From positions 1-14,108 of the forward strand of contig JALWYT010000257.1 of assembly GCA_026992705.1 (NCBI GenBank): DNA of 14,108 nucleotides. Reading direction: 5' to 3'. A program made the position numbers and the translations under genes. A model generated the notes under the pieces. It was not told where the DNA came from, did not search any database, and saw nothing but the letters and a program-made list of their open reading frames with translations. The stretch's first letter is position 1; each line of letters starts with the position of its first letter. Source of the stretch: Thiotrichaceae bacterium. GTDB lineage: Bacteria; Pseudomonadota; Gammaproteobacteria; Thiotrichales; Thiotrichaceae. Shown here one piece after another: positions 6,435 through 14,045 of this stretch.

Positions 6435-6463
6435 ATTATAGTTACTAATGAATAAAGCATAAA
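6435..6463 (-). promoter_or_regulatory. Candidate sigma70 promoter of the RskA-like gene
   Basis: On the minus strand a perfect -10 hexamer TATAAT (complement of 6435-6440) lies 17 bp after TTTATG (complement of 6458-6463), which matches three of six -35 positions. The -10 ends 19 bp before the ATG at 6415, and the AGAGGG ribosome site lies between, so the spacing is consistent with a short leader. Confidence 0.45.
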
Positions 6464-6478
6464 CTAATTGCCCGAAGC

Positions 6479-6527
6479 TAACTACTCAGTATATTACCAC
6501 CGCCACTGCCTATAGACTGAATAGTTA
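6479..6527. repeat. 49-bp inverted-repeat element between divergent genes
   Basis: The ends TAACTACTCAGTATAT (6479-6494) and the reverse complement of 6512-6527 (TAACTATTCAGTCTAT) match at 14 of 16 positions. The middle holds TTACCACCGCC and GCCTATA. These resemble segments inside the element at 10383-10475, which has TTACCACC followed by CGCC, and TATAGGCAG. It looks like a shorter relative of that element. It lies upstream of ycaO and could overlap its promoter region. Confidence 0.5.
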
Positions 6528-6572
6528 CAATACAACATCAGAAAACAAACAAATTAATGAGTTCCCCAAAAA

Positions 6573-8288
6573 ATGAATTCCAATATTATCCTCGGTAAAG
6601 ATGCGGCTTTAGATCAATCCATTGCGAAAATGCAACATCAACTAAAGCAATTAGGTTTTCATATTGAAGAGCACTCTTGGCTAAATCCTATTCCTAATGT
6701 CTGGTCAGTTCATATTAGGGATCGTGATTGTCCGCTTTTATTTACTAATGGTAAAGGAACCTCTAGGCAAGCAGCATTAGCCAGTGCTTTAGGCGAATTT
6801 TTTGAGCGGCTTAACTGCAACTACTTTTTCGCGGATTATTATTTAGGCGAATCCATCGCACAGGCTGATTTTGTTCACTACCCTAATGAACAATGGTTTA
6901 CGGATGCTCAAGGCTTATTAGATGCAGATTTATGGGCATATTATAACCCTGAAGGAAGTTTACAATTAGATGATTTAGTGGATACTAACTCAGGCAATTT
7001 ACAGCGTGGGGTTTGTGCTTTGCCTTATACCCGTCAAAGTGATCAGCAAATTATTTATTTTCCCGTTAATATTATTGGTAATCTTTATGTTAGCAATGGT
7101 ATGTCAGCGGGGAATACGGTTAGCGAAGCCCGTGTGCAAGCCTTATCTGAAATATTTGAACGCTGGGTCAAGTTTAAAATTATTCGTGAGCAAATCTGCC
7201 TGCCTGATATTCCTGAATCGGTACTCGCTCGCTTTTCTTCTATTCAAGCTGGGATTGATGAATTAAAAGCCGCAGGCTATGGCATTATGCTGAAAGATGC
7301 CTCCTTAGGCGGCAAATATCCTGTGATCAATGTCACCTTATTAAATCCTGATGATCAAGGCTGTTTTGCCAGTTTTGGAGCTCATCCATGTTTTCAAGTC
7401 GCATTGGAGCGGACTTTGACAGAATTGTTACAGGGCAGGGGCTTGGATGCTCTTAATGGCTTTTCTGCCCCGAGTTTTGATGAAGAAGAAATCGCCAGTC
7501 CGCATAATATTGAAACGCATTTTATTGATTCCAGTGGTGTTATTTCTTGGGAATTTTTTCGCAACCGTCCTGATTATGAATTTGTCGATTGGAATTTCAG
7601 CGGCTCGACCCAAGAAGAATTTGCCTACCTTTGCGATATTATTCATAACGAAGGCAAGCAAATTTATATCAGTGATTACCATCATTTAGGCATGTACGCT
7701 TGTCGGATTATCGTGCCTGATATGTCGGAAATTTATGAGCCTGATGATTTAGAGTGGGATAATAATAATGCGGGCGTGAAATACCGTGAAAGCTTACTTA
7801 ATTTGAATAAACTCACCGCCGCAACCGCTAGTGAATTATTAAATAACTTGAATCAAGAAGGCTTTGATGACCAACATCCCATTGCAGCATTGATCGGCTT
7901 AGCCGCTGATGCTGATAGCAAATGGGCAAGCCTACGCATGGGGGAATTAAAAACCCGATTAGCTCTGATGTGCCAAGATCAACAAGCTATTTTGCAAGGT
8001 TGTGATTGGATTAAATACAGTACGCAAGCCGAACAGCCCGATAATAAAATCTATCGCTGTATTGAGGATTTAATAAATTTAGAGCAGGCAGAAGCTTACC
8101 AAAAGCCATTACGCAGTTTATATGGTGAGCAAACCCTTGAAAAAGCAAAGCAGTGGCTAAACGGTGAAGGTTTATGGGAGGATTTATCTTCGCCCAGCTT
8201 GTCGCTTAATCATTGCAATATGCACCAAAAACTATTAGCAAGCTATAATAAACTACGAACTGCAATGATTTCAGCCGAAGAATCATAA
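6573..8288 (+). CDS. ycaO: YcaO-domain protein, E. coli YcaO type
   Basis: YcaO proteins use ATP to activate backbone amides. The E. coli member is linked to RimO-dependent beta-methylthiolation of ribosomal protein S12, and its own chemistry is unresolved. The 571-residue sequence follows E. coli YcaO (586 aa) along its whole length: GKDAALDQS at the N-terminus (Lys9, Ser16), IEEHSWLNPIPNVWSVHIRD, SALGEFFER (Glu75, Glu78), SNGMSAGNTVSEARVQ (~174-189) and SEIFERWVK (Glu193, Glu196). The C-terminal ~170 residues are the E. coli-type extra helical region and lack the PxPxP tail of azoline-forming YcaOs. There is no precursor peptide or dehydrogenase nearby, so this is not a RiPP cluster. scpA starts 2 bp after the stop. 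The ribosome site is weak. Confidence 0.95.
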   Translation: MNSNIILGKDAALDQSIAKMQHQLKQLGFHIEEHSWLNPIPNVWSVHIRDRDCPLLFTNGKGTSRQAALASALGEFFERLNCNYFFADYYLGESIAQADFVHYPNEQWFTDAQGLLDADLWAYYNPEGSLQLDDLVDTNSGNLQRGVCALPYTRQSDQQIIYFPVNIIGNLYVSNGMSAGNTVSEARVQALSEIFERWVKFKIIREQICLPDIPESVLARFSSIQAGIDELKAAGYGIMLKDASLGGKYPVINVTLLNPDDQGCFASFGAHPCFQVALERTLTELLQGRGLDALNGFSAPSFDEEEIASPHNIETHFIDSSGVISWEFFRNRPDYEFVDWNFSGSTQEEFAYLCDIIHNEGKQIYISDYHHLGMYACRIIVPDMSEIYEPDDLEWDNNNAGVKYRESLLNLNKLTAATASELLNNLNQEGFDDQHPIAALIGLAADADSKWASLRMGELKTRLALMCQDQQAILQGCDWIKYSTQAEQPDNKIYRCIEDLINLEQAEAYQKPLRSLYGEQTLEKAKQWLNGEGLWEDLSSPSLSLNHCNMHQKLLASYNKLRTAMISAEES

Positions 8289-8290
8289 CA

Positions 8291-9112
8291 ATGTTCAAAG
8301 CCCAACCAACAAACAGCACTGCTCAAACAGAACTACCTTTCGCAATTGTCGAAGGCGAGGTTATATCCACTCCGCCTGAAGACCTTTATATTCCCCCCGA
8401 AGCACTGGAGGTTTTTTTAGAAAGCTTTGAAGGACCACTGGATTTATTGCTGTATCTCATCAAACGGCAGAATATCGACATACTTAATATACCGATTGCA
8501 CGCATTACTGAGCAATATATGCAGTATGTTGAGCTAATGAAAAATATCAACCTTGATTTAGCCGCAGAGTATTTAGTGATGGCGGCGATGCTGGCAGAAA
8601 TTAAAGCCCGTATGCTATTGCCTCGCCATGAAGAATTAGAGGACGAAGAAGACCCTCGCTCAGAACTAATCCGTCGATTACAAGAATATGAGCGGTTTAA
8701 ACAAGCAGCAAGCGACCTCGATGATTTACCACGCATGGATCGAGATACCTTTGCCACTTTAGTGACTGTTAAAATGGATAAAAAAGACAAATCACTCCCC
8801 GAAGTGCAATTGAGTGAATTACTGAATGCCTTTAAAGAAATATTAAAGCGTGTAGATATGTCATCTGACCATCAAATTAAGCGGGAAAACTTATCTATTC
8901 GTGAAAAAATGACTCATGTTTTATCCGAACTGCAAGGCGAAGAATTTATTTTATTTTATGATTTGTTTAAAATTGAAGAAGGGCGACAGGGCGTGGTGGT
9001 TACGTTTATCGCCATGTTGGAATTATTAAAAATGCACTTGATTGATATTGTCCAAGCAGAATCCTATGCTCCTATTTATTTACGCCCCGCAGAATCAGCA
9101 ACAGTCCATTAA
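8291..9112 (+). CDS. scpA: Segregation and condensation protein A (kleisin)
   Basis: ScpA is the kleisin that bridges the Smc heads and binds ScpB in the bacterial condensin, which compacts and segregates the chromosome. The 273-residue protein carries the N-terminal family signature FEGPLDLLLYLIKRQNIDIL (about residues 45-64), then ITEQYMQYV and AAEYLVMAAMLAEIKARMLLP. An acidic linker (EELEDEEDPRSE) follows, and a C-terminal winged-helix region ends near residue 265 (EFILFYDLFKIEEGRQGVVVTFIAML-like pattern). The first ~35 residues are a variable extension. It starts 2 bp after ycaO with GAAGAA just upstream, inside the ycaO 3' end, and ends 2 bp before scpB. Translational coupling across the three genes is likely. 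smc is not in the window. Confidence 0.96.
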   Translation: MFKAQPTNSTAQTELPFAIVEGEVISTPPEDLYIPPEALEVFLESFEGPLDLLLYLIKRQNIDILNIPIARITEQYMQYVELMKNINLDLAAEYLVMAAMLAEIKARMLLPRHEELEDEEDPRSELIRRLQEYERFKQAASDLDDLPRMDRDTFATLVTVKMDKKDKSLPEVQLSELLNAFKEILKRVDMSSDHQIKRENLSIREKMTHVLSELQGEEFILFYDLFKIEEGRQGVVVTFIAMLELLKMHLIDIVQAESYAPIYLRPAESATVH

Positions 9113-9114
9113 TC

Positions 9115-9660
9115 ATGCAAGCAGAACAACTAAAAAATACTCTTGAAGCCATATTATTCTCAGCCGAGCGACCATTATCCATTCTGCATCTGTTGGATTA
9201 TTTTGACCCAAGCGAACAAGTTAATCGACAAGAGATTAAAGCAGCGGTTGATGAGTTACAAAATGATTATCGAAATAGAGGTATTGAGTTAATAGAAGTT
9301 AATCGTGGTTATCGCTTCCAAACACGGCAAGAATACAAAGACTGGGTAAGCAAACACTGGAAAGAAAGACCTCCCAAATATTCCCGAGCCTTGCTGGAAA
9401 CCCTTGCTATTATCGCTTACCGCCAGCCCATTACACGAGCCGAAATTGAAGATATACGCGGTGTTAGCGTCAGTAGCAATATTATCAAAACTTTGGAGGA
9501 ACGTAGTTGGATACGAGTGATTGGACATAAAGCAGTCCCTGGTCGACCTTCAATGCTAGGAACAACGCGGGAGTTTTTAGATTACTTTAACCTAAAAAGC
9601 CTTGATGAACTGCCTACATTAGTTGACCTAATTAAGGTAAAAGAACTCAACTTATCTTAA
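9115..9660 (+). CDS. scpB: Segregation and condensation protein B
   Basis: ScpB is the winged-helix partner of ScpA in the Smc-ScpAB condensin; it dimerises and loads on the kleisin linker. The 181-residue protein has the two expected winged-helix units. The first starts at LKNTLEAILFSAERPLS (residues 6-22). The second spans about 85-160, with SRALLETLAIIAYRQPITRA, EIEDIRGVSVSS and GRPSMLGTTREFLDYFNL. The length is usual for the family. The ATG follows the scpA stop by 2 bp. The TAA stop (9658-9660) overlaps the stop of the convergent trmO by four bases, so no terminator fits between them. Confidence 0.96.
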   Translation: MQAEQLKNTLEAILFSAERPLSILHLLDYFDPSEQVNRQEIKAAVDELQNDYRNRGIELIEVNRGYRFQTRQEYKDWVSKHWKERPPKYSRALLETLAIIAYRQPITRAEIEDIRGVSVSSNIIKTLEERSWIRVIGHKAVPGRPSMLGTTREFLDYFNLKSLDELPTLVDLIKVKELNLS

Positions 9661-10370
9661 AATTCATCCACTAATTCTAATACCGTCATTCTTTTCTGCT
9701 GATATACCCAGTGCAAATCAAAATCATACAGTTTCATGGCATAAATCCGATTATCAACTTGATTCTGCGTTTTATACGATGGTCGCGGGTCTTGTTGTAG
9801 GATTTGAATAATTAATGTCTGCAAATCAATATCTAATTTTTGTGCTTTTTGTTGGCATTGCTGCAACGCTTTCTCAGTAAAATCAATATGTGTTGTTGTC
9901 GTAGGCGTGCTTGCTGCGTAAGCTGCTTGTGCATAATCAACGCTATCAGCATAAGGAAGATAGGGCTTGATATCGAGAACAGGCGTTTGATCCAATAAAT
10001 CAGCACCTTGTAGATGCAATACTACTTTGTTTTTGACTGTTTCTATCTTTTCCAATTCCACCAGTGACATGCCAATAGGATTAGGGCGAAATGGTGAGCG
10101 GGAGGCAAATACGCCAACACGCTGGTTGCCACCTAGGCGTGGCGGTCTGACCATTGACTTCCAAGCGTTGTTTGCTGTTTGATGGAAAACAAAAATAATC
10201 CAAAGATGTGAAAAATTTTCTAACTCTCGAACGCTTTCTGCGATAGCATAAGGCAAAACCAGCTCAAGCTGGGCTTTCGCTTCGGTCACTAAGCGAGCTT
10301 GGCGGGGAGTGCCAAACTTTTCTTTGTAACAGGAATGAATAATGCCGATGGGCTTAAAGGAGTATGTCAT
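9657..10370 (-). CDS. trmO: tRNA (N6-threonylcarbamoyladenosine-A37) methyltransferase TrmO
   Basis: TrmO (YaeB/TsaA) adds a methyl group from S-adenosylmethionine to t6A37 in a subset of tRNAs, giving m6t6A. The 237-residue protein matches the E. coli enzyme (235 aa) from end to end. Visible landmarks are IGIIHSCYKEKFGTPRQ (residues 8-24), ENFSHLWIIFVFHQT (51-65), RPPRLGGNQRVGVFASRSPF (75-94), RPNPIGMSLVEL (95-106) and TPVLDIKPYLPY. The C-terminal DPRPSY motif of the longer bacterial type is present. It is divergent from apaG across a palindromic element, and convergent with scpB with overlapping stop codons. Confidence 0.96.
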   Translation of the reverse strand: MTYSFKPIGIIHSCYKEKFGTPRQARLVTEAKAQLELVLPYAIAESVRELENFSHLWIIFVFHQTANNAWKSMVRPPRLGGNQRVGVFASRSPFRPNPIGMSLVELEKIETVKNKVVLHLQGADLLDQTPVLDIKPYLPYADSVDYAQAAYAASTPTTTTHIDFTEKALQQCQQKAQKLDIDLQTLIIQILQQDPRPSYKTQNQVDNRIYAMKLYDFDLHWVYQQKRMTVLELVDEF

Positions 10371-10382
10371 TTCAAAAGTAGT

Positions 10383-10475
10383 AATAACTCAGCATAATAT
10401 AGGCAGCAGGAATGCTTACAGCATCCCAAATAATCAATTATTTACCACCTTCGCCGCTTGTTATGTTGAGTAATT
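10383..10475. repeat. 93-bp imperfect palindromic element between trmO and apaG
   Basis: AATAACTCAGCATAA (10383-10397) and the reverse complement of 10461-10475 (AATTACTCAACATAA) match at 13 of 15 positions. Inside are a hairpin GGAATGCT/AGCATCCC separated by 3 bp, and a palindrome AAATAAT-CA-ATTATTT near 10430-10445, close to the middle. The left end shares the 12-mer ACTCAGCATAAT with the element at 1773-1897, and inner segments resemble 6479-6527. It begins 12 bp from the trmO start and ends 50 bp before the apaG ATG, so it could affect expression of either gene. There is no ORF inside. Confidence 0.55.
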
Positions 10476-10489
10476 GCAAAAGCACCGAT

Positions 10490-10518
10490 TTTATAGACTA
10501 TCCGCAACTAGGTATAAT
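10490..10518 (+). promoter_or_regulatory. apaG promoter candidate, placing +1 at the start codon
   Basis: TTTATA (10490-10495, four of six -35 positions) and a perfect TATAAT (10513-10518) are separated by exactly 17 bp. A transcript starting about 7 bases after the -10 would begin at or next to A10525, the first base of the apaG ATG, which implies a leaderless or nearly leaderless mRNA. No clear Shine-Dalgarno sequence precedes the ATG, which agrees with this. Confidence 0.55.
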
Positions 10519-10524
10519 GTAAAC

Positions 10525-10908
10525 ATGACTAAACATTCACCATACAATATTACAGTCAATGTAGAAACACAATACATTGAGCAAGAATCACGCCCTGAGC
10601 AAAATTTTTATGTCTTTGCTTACCATATCACCATTAAAAATATTGGTTCAGTAGCTGTTAAACTATTAACACGACACTGGATTATTACTGATTCTAATGG
10701 TCGAGTGCAGGAGGTTAAAGGTGATGGTGTCATTGGCGAGCAGCCCTATCTAAAACCTGGGAAAAGCTTCAATTACAGTAGTGGTACAATGCTTGAAACC
10801 CCAGTTGGAACAATGGAAGGTAGCTATCAAATGCTTGCTGATGATGGGCAGCATTTTGATGCAGAAATCCCGCCTTTTGTCTTGGCAGTACCGAATATGC
10901 TTCATTAA
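10525..10908 (+). CDS. apaG: ApaG family protein
   Basis: ApaG is a small beta-sandwich (fibronectin-III-like, DUF525, PF04379) protein often next to apaH or ksgA. It is linked to Co2+/Mg2+ phenotypes, and its molecular role is unsettled. The 127-residue sequence aligns with E. coli ApaG (125 aa): residues 28-40 carry YVFAYHITIKNIG, followed by ITDSNGRVQEVKGDGVIGEQ, SSGTMLETPVGTMEGSYQML and the end FVLAVPNMLH. The frame stays open to a TTG at 10474. That would add 17 residues absent from the family and would start inside the palindromic element, so ATG 10525 is chosen. It heads a tight unit with the CLC and thiO genes (gap to CLC 5 bp). Confidence 0.94.
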   Translation: MTKHSPYNITVNVETQYIEQESRPEQNFYVFAYHITIKNIGSVAVKLLTRHWIITDSNGRVQEVKGDGVIGEQPYLKPGKSFNYSSGTMLETPVGTMEGSYQMLADDGQHFDAEIPPFVLAVPNMLH

Positions 10909-10913
10909 TTCTA

Positions 10914-12263
10914 ATGAAGTTCAGCACATTCCTGCATACATTAAACCCGCTTAATCTACATCGTCAACCGTTTGCAGTATATATTATTATTGGTTTATTA
11001 TGTGGTTTAGTTGCGGTTGTTTTCCACCTTTCTATTGAATATGTTTTTGATCATATTGTTGAACTTCAGCAGGCACAAAAATACACATGGCTAACCGCTG
11101 TTTTAATGATTTTATCCCCAGCCATTGGTGGCTTAATTGTCGGCTTTATCCTATTTAAAGTCGAACCCGCCGCAGGCGGAAGCGGCATTCCCCAAGCCAA
11201 AGAAGCCTATTGGAACAAAAAAGGCATCCTGTCATTTAAAGAAACGTTTTGGCGATATGTATTAGGCGTGATTTCGATAGGCAGTGGCAATAGCCTAGGG
11301 CGAGAAGGTCCGACCGTGCATTTATGTGCTTCTTTAGCCTCGGTTGTTGGACAAGTATTAAAACTGCGAGGAGCATCTTTTCAAGAGATGATTCCCGTTG
11401 GCATTGGAGCAGGCATCGCCGCTGCATTTAACGCCCCACTAGCCGCTGTCACCTTTGTTATTGAAGAGCTATTACTGCACGAATATAAAACCAAAACCAT
11501 CGCAGGCATTGTTTTTGCCTCCGTGATTGCGGCATCGGTTGAGCGAGTTATTTTAGGCGAAAATCCAATCTACAACGTCAACCTCCCTGATTTTGGCTTA
11601 GATTGGTGGATGTTAATCTGCATTCCTATTGGTGTACTAGGCGGCTTCTTTGGCAACTTCTTTATCCAATCACTATTAAAAACGCGTCAATATTTTAAAG
11701 ATATGCAAAAAGTTCCATTATGGCTAAAACCTGCCATTGGTGGTTTTCTTATGGGAATTATTGGTACAATTGTCTTTTTCACAGTCAACCACCACGGGTT
11801 ATTTGGTTTAGGCTATCAAGACCTAAATGATGCATTGAATGGAAAACTGTTAGGTTTCACATTGATCATATTATTTTTTGGTAAAATTCTTGTAACTATA
11901 TTAAGTTATTCATCAGGCGGCAGTGGTGGTATTTTTGCCCCCAGTTTGTTTATAGGAACTATGATGGGTAGTTTTATTGGCTATCTCACTAGCTTATTCT
12001 TCTCTATTGATTCCGTTATTATCGGTGGGGCCGCTTTAATGGGCATGGGAGCCTTCTTCGCAGGTGCTATCCGAGTACCGTTTACCTCGGTTTTAATTAT
12101 CTATGAAATGACACATAATTATTCACTGATACTTCCCTTAATGTTTGGCAATATGATTGCTTTTAATATTGCAGATAAAATTAAATACAGTAGAGTCTAT
12201 GATGATTTGTTAATACAAGATGGAATATACCTAAATTTTCATTCACATAAAGATAGGGATTAA
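10914..12263 (+). CDS. CLC-type H+/Cl- antiporter (ClcA-like)
   Basis: This 449-residue inner-membrane CLC protein is similar in core length to E. coli ClcA and has no C-terminal CBS domains. The selectivity motifs are GSGIP (residues 89-93), GREGP (129-133) and GGIFAP (338-343). The external gating glutamate (ClcA Glu148) corresponds to Glu131. The internal proton glutamate (ClcA Glu203) corresponds to Glu185 in FNAPLAAVTFVIEEL. Tyr429 is in the place of the central Tyr445. With both glutamates present, coupled 2Cl-/1H+ exchange is expected rather than a passive channel. The lack of fluoride-type motifs argues against CLC-F. It lies 5 bp after apaG and 3 bp before thiO, which suggests co-transcription, although no functional link is known. 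Confidence 0.93.
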   Translation: MKFSTFLHTLNPLNLHRQPFAVYIIIGLLCGLVAVVFHLSIEYVFDHIVELQQAQKYTWLTAVLMILSPAIGGLIVGFILFKVEPAAGGSGIPQAKEAYWNKKGILSFKETFWRYVLGVISIGSGNSLGREGPTVHLCASLASVVGQVLKLRGASFQEMIPVGIGAGIAAAFNAPLAAVTFVIEELLLHEYKTKTIAGIVFASVIAASVERVILGENPIYNVNLPDFGLDWWMLICIPIGVLGGFFGNFFIQSLLKTRQYFKDMQKVPLWLKPAIGGFLMGIIGTIVFFTVNHHGLFGLGYQDLNDALNGKLLGFTLIILFFGKILVTILSYSSGGSGGIFAPSLFIGTMMGSFIGYLTSLFFSIDSVIIGGAALMGMGAFFAGAIRVPFTSVLIIYEMTHNYSLILPLMFGNMIAFNIADKIKYSRVYDDLLIQDGIYLNFHSHKDRD

Positions 12264-12266
12264 ATA

Positions 12267-13394
12267 ATGAATCGTACGATTATCATCGGAGGTGGGGTGA
12301 TCGGTATGTTAACCGCCAGAATGCTACATCAAGAGCAGACCGATGAAATCATTCTGTTAGAAAAAGGGCAGCTAGGACAAGAATCCTCATGGGCTGGCGG
12401 CGGCATTCTCTCCCCACTCTATCCTTGGCGTTATGCCGATGAAATCTCCCAACTAGCCCAATACGGGCAGCAATATTATCCTGATATTTGTCAGGACTTA
12501 TTCGCAGAAACAGGTATTGACCCAGAGTGGATTGGCTCAGGTTTAATTATGCTAGATCACGATGAATTAGCAGAAGCTCAACAATGGGCGAAACACTTCA
12601 CGGCTGATCTGCAAATAAAAAACGGCACAGAACAACTACAAAATATCGAACCACAACTCAATCCACAATTCGATAAAGCCCTATGGATGCCAAACATCGG
12701 GCAAGTTCGCAACCCACGAATTTTAAAATCCCTAATCGCAAGCCTACGAAAACGGCAAATCAACATTCATGAAAAGACCGAAGCACAAGACTTTATCAAA
12801 AACAGCCATGATGAAATTGTCGCGGTAAAAACCAATCAAGGACAGTTTGAAGCAGATCGAGTGATTGTATGCAGTGGAGCATGGAGCGGACAATTCACTG
12901 CACTACAGCAAGTCACTGTTACCGTAAAACCTGTACTTGGCGAAATGATTTTATTTAACGCTAAACCCAATCAACTCAAACGCATTATAATGCAGCAAGG
13001 GCGTTATCTAATTCCTAGAAAAGATGGCAAAATCCTTTGTGGATCAACACTTGAATTTAAACAATTTAATAAACAAATTTCAAACACTGCTAAACAAGAG
13101 TTATATCAAGCTGCCATCCGCATGGCTCCGTTCCTAAAAAATACGCCAATCAAACACCACTGGTGCGGACTCCGCCCTGGCTCCCCTAACGGCATCCCCT
13201 ACGTCGGCGAACATCCTAAAATCAAAAACCTCTACATCAACACAGGCCACTACCGTTACGGCGTTATTATCGGCTTAGGCACAGTTAGGTTATTAATAGA
13301 TTATCTCAAGCAATACCCCTCATTTATGGATATACAACATTTCCGTCTAGATCGAGAAAGAAAACCCACAATAGAATTTCAAATGGTAGGGTAA
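12267..13394 (+). CDS. thiO: Glycine oxidase ThiO
   Basis: ThiO is an FAD enzyme of the D-amino-acid oxidase fold that turns glycine into the imine used to build the thiazole of thiamine in aerobes. The 375-residue protein has the FAD motif GGGVIG (residues 8-13) with Glu32 at the end of the second strand. It also has ESSWAGGGILSPLYPW (39-54), VCSGAWS (201-207), KPVLGEM (221-227), GLRPGSPNGIPYVG (301-314) and GHYRYG (327-332). Arg303 and Arg330 match the two arginines (302, 329) that line the substrate site of Bacillus subtilis glycine oxidase. The usual GHYRNG has Tyr in place of Asn. The ATG is 3 bp after the CLC stop. No thiG or thiS is nearby. Confidence 0.93.
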   Translation: MNRTIIIGGGVIGMLTARMLHQEQTDEIILLEKGQLGQESSWAGGGILSPLYPWRYADEISQLAQYGQQYYPDICQDLFAETGIDPEWIGSGLIMLDHDELAEAQQWAKHFTADLQIKNGTEQLQNIEPQLNPQFDKALWMPNIGQVRNPRILKSLIASLRKRQINIHEKTEAQDFIKNSHDEIVAVKTNQGQFEADRVIVCSGAWSGQFTALQQVTVTVKPVLGEMILFNAKPNQLKRIIMQQGRYLIPRKDGKILCGSTLEFKQFNKQISNTAKQELYQAAIRMAPFLKNTPIKHHWCGLRPGSPNGIPYVGEHPKIKNLYINTGHYRYGVIIGLGTVRLLIDYLKQYPSFMDIQHFRLDRERKPTIEFQMVG

Positions 13395-13458
13395 AGTTTA
13401 AAGATGATGATAGATCTTCCAAATATTTATAAAAGGATCCATTAGGTGTTTAATAAAT

Positions 13459-13479
13459 GTTGGCTATTCATATAGCAAC
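13459..13479. promoter_or_regulatory. Small inverted repeat upstream of fabA
   Basis: GTTGGCTA (13459-13466) faces TAGCAAC (13473-13479), a 7-bp match with one bulged G and a 6-base loop, 51 bp before fabA. No T tract follows. It could be an operator or a leader stem for fabA, or the 3' end of the thiO unit. I see no convincing -35/-10 pair in the 135-bp gap. Confidence 0.25.
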
Positions 13480-13529
13480 AAAATAGGTAGAATAAGCCGC
13501 TTTACTGAACAAATATAGAATAATTAATT

Positions 13530-14045
13530 ATGATCAAACAAAGCTCTTTCACTAAAGAAGAACTCATTAAATGCGGTCATGGCGACATGTTCGGTGCGGG
13601 TAATGCTCAATTGCCAACTGATAATATGTTAATGATGGATCGTATTATTAGCATTACAGAAGACGGTGGTGCTTATGGCAAGGGGCAGATCATTGCTGAG
13701 TTAGATATTAACCCTGATTTATGGTTTTTTGAGTGTCACTTCCCAAATGATCCTGTTATGCCAGGTTGCTTAGGCTTGGATGCGATGTGGCAAATTGTTG
13801 GATTTTATCTCGGTTGGCTCGGTCATCCTGGGCGTGGGCGGGCTTTAGGTTCGGGGGAGGTTAAATTCTTTGGGCAAGTTTTGCCAACTGCGAAAAAAGT
13901 CGTTTATACCATTGATATTAGCCGAGTTATCGCTCGCGGCTTAGTTATGGGCTTAGCAGATGGCAAATTAGAAGTTGACGGTCGAAAAATTTATACCGCG
14001 AAAAAGCTGAAAGTGGGGCTATTTACTTCAACTGAAAACTTCTAA
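13530..14045 (+). CDS. fabA: 3-hydroxydecanoyl-ACP dehydratase/isomerase FabA
   Basis: FabA dehydrates 3-hydroxydecanoyl-ACP and isomerises trans-2- to cis-3-decenoyl-ACP, the entry to unsaturated fatty acids in the type II pathway of many proteobacteria. The 171-residue protein matches E. coli FabA (172 aa) nearly throughout. The catalytic His70 (in FFECHFPNDPVMPG) and Asp84 (in LGLDAMW) fall at the E. coli positions. Other blocks are LPTDNMLMMDR, AELDINPDLW, VGFYLGWLG, GEVKFFGQVLPTAKKV and MGLADGKLEVDGRKIYTAKKLKVGLF. Its usual partner fabB does not follow; sbcD does, sharing the A of TAATG. The region before the ATG is AT-rich with no clear ribosome site, and the start is set by the alignment. 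Confidence 0.97.
   Translation: MIKQSSFTKEELIKCGHGDMFGAGNAQLPTDNMLMMDRIISITEDGGAYGKGQIIAELDINPDLWFFECHFPNDPVMPGCLGLDAMWQIVGFYLGWLGHPGRGRALGSGEVKFFGQVLPTAKKVVYTIDISRVIARGLVMGLADGKLEVDGRKIYTAKKLKVGLFTSTENF

Noticed and set aside
6573..8288. A RiPP (thiazole/oxazole peptide) cluster built around the YcaO protein
   Set aside because: The YcaO is the E. coli housekeeping type along its whole length and lacks a PxPxP tail. No precursor peptide, E1-like partner or dehydrogenase lies nearby; the neighbours are scpA and scpB.
10474..10524. An upstream TTG start for apaG adding 17 residues
   Set aside because: The extra residues are absent from the ApaG family, the TTG lies in the palindromic element, and the likely promoter lies downstream of it.
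10914..12263. A fluoride exporter of the CLC-F type
   Set aside because: GSGIP, GREGP and GGIFAP plus both coupling glutamates match chloride/proton antiporters.
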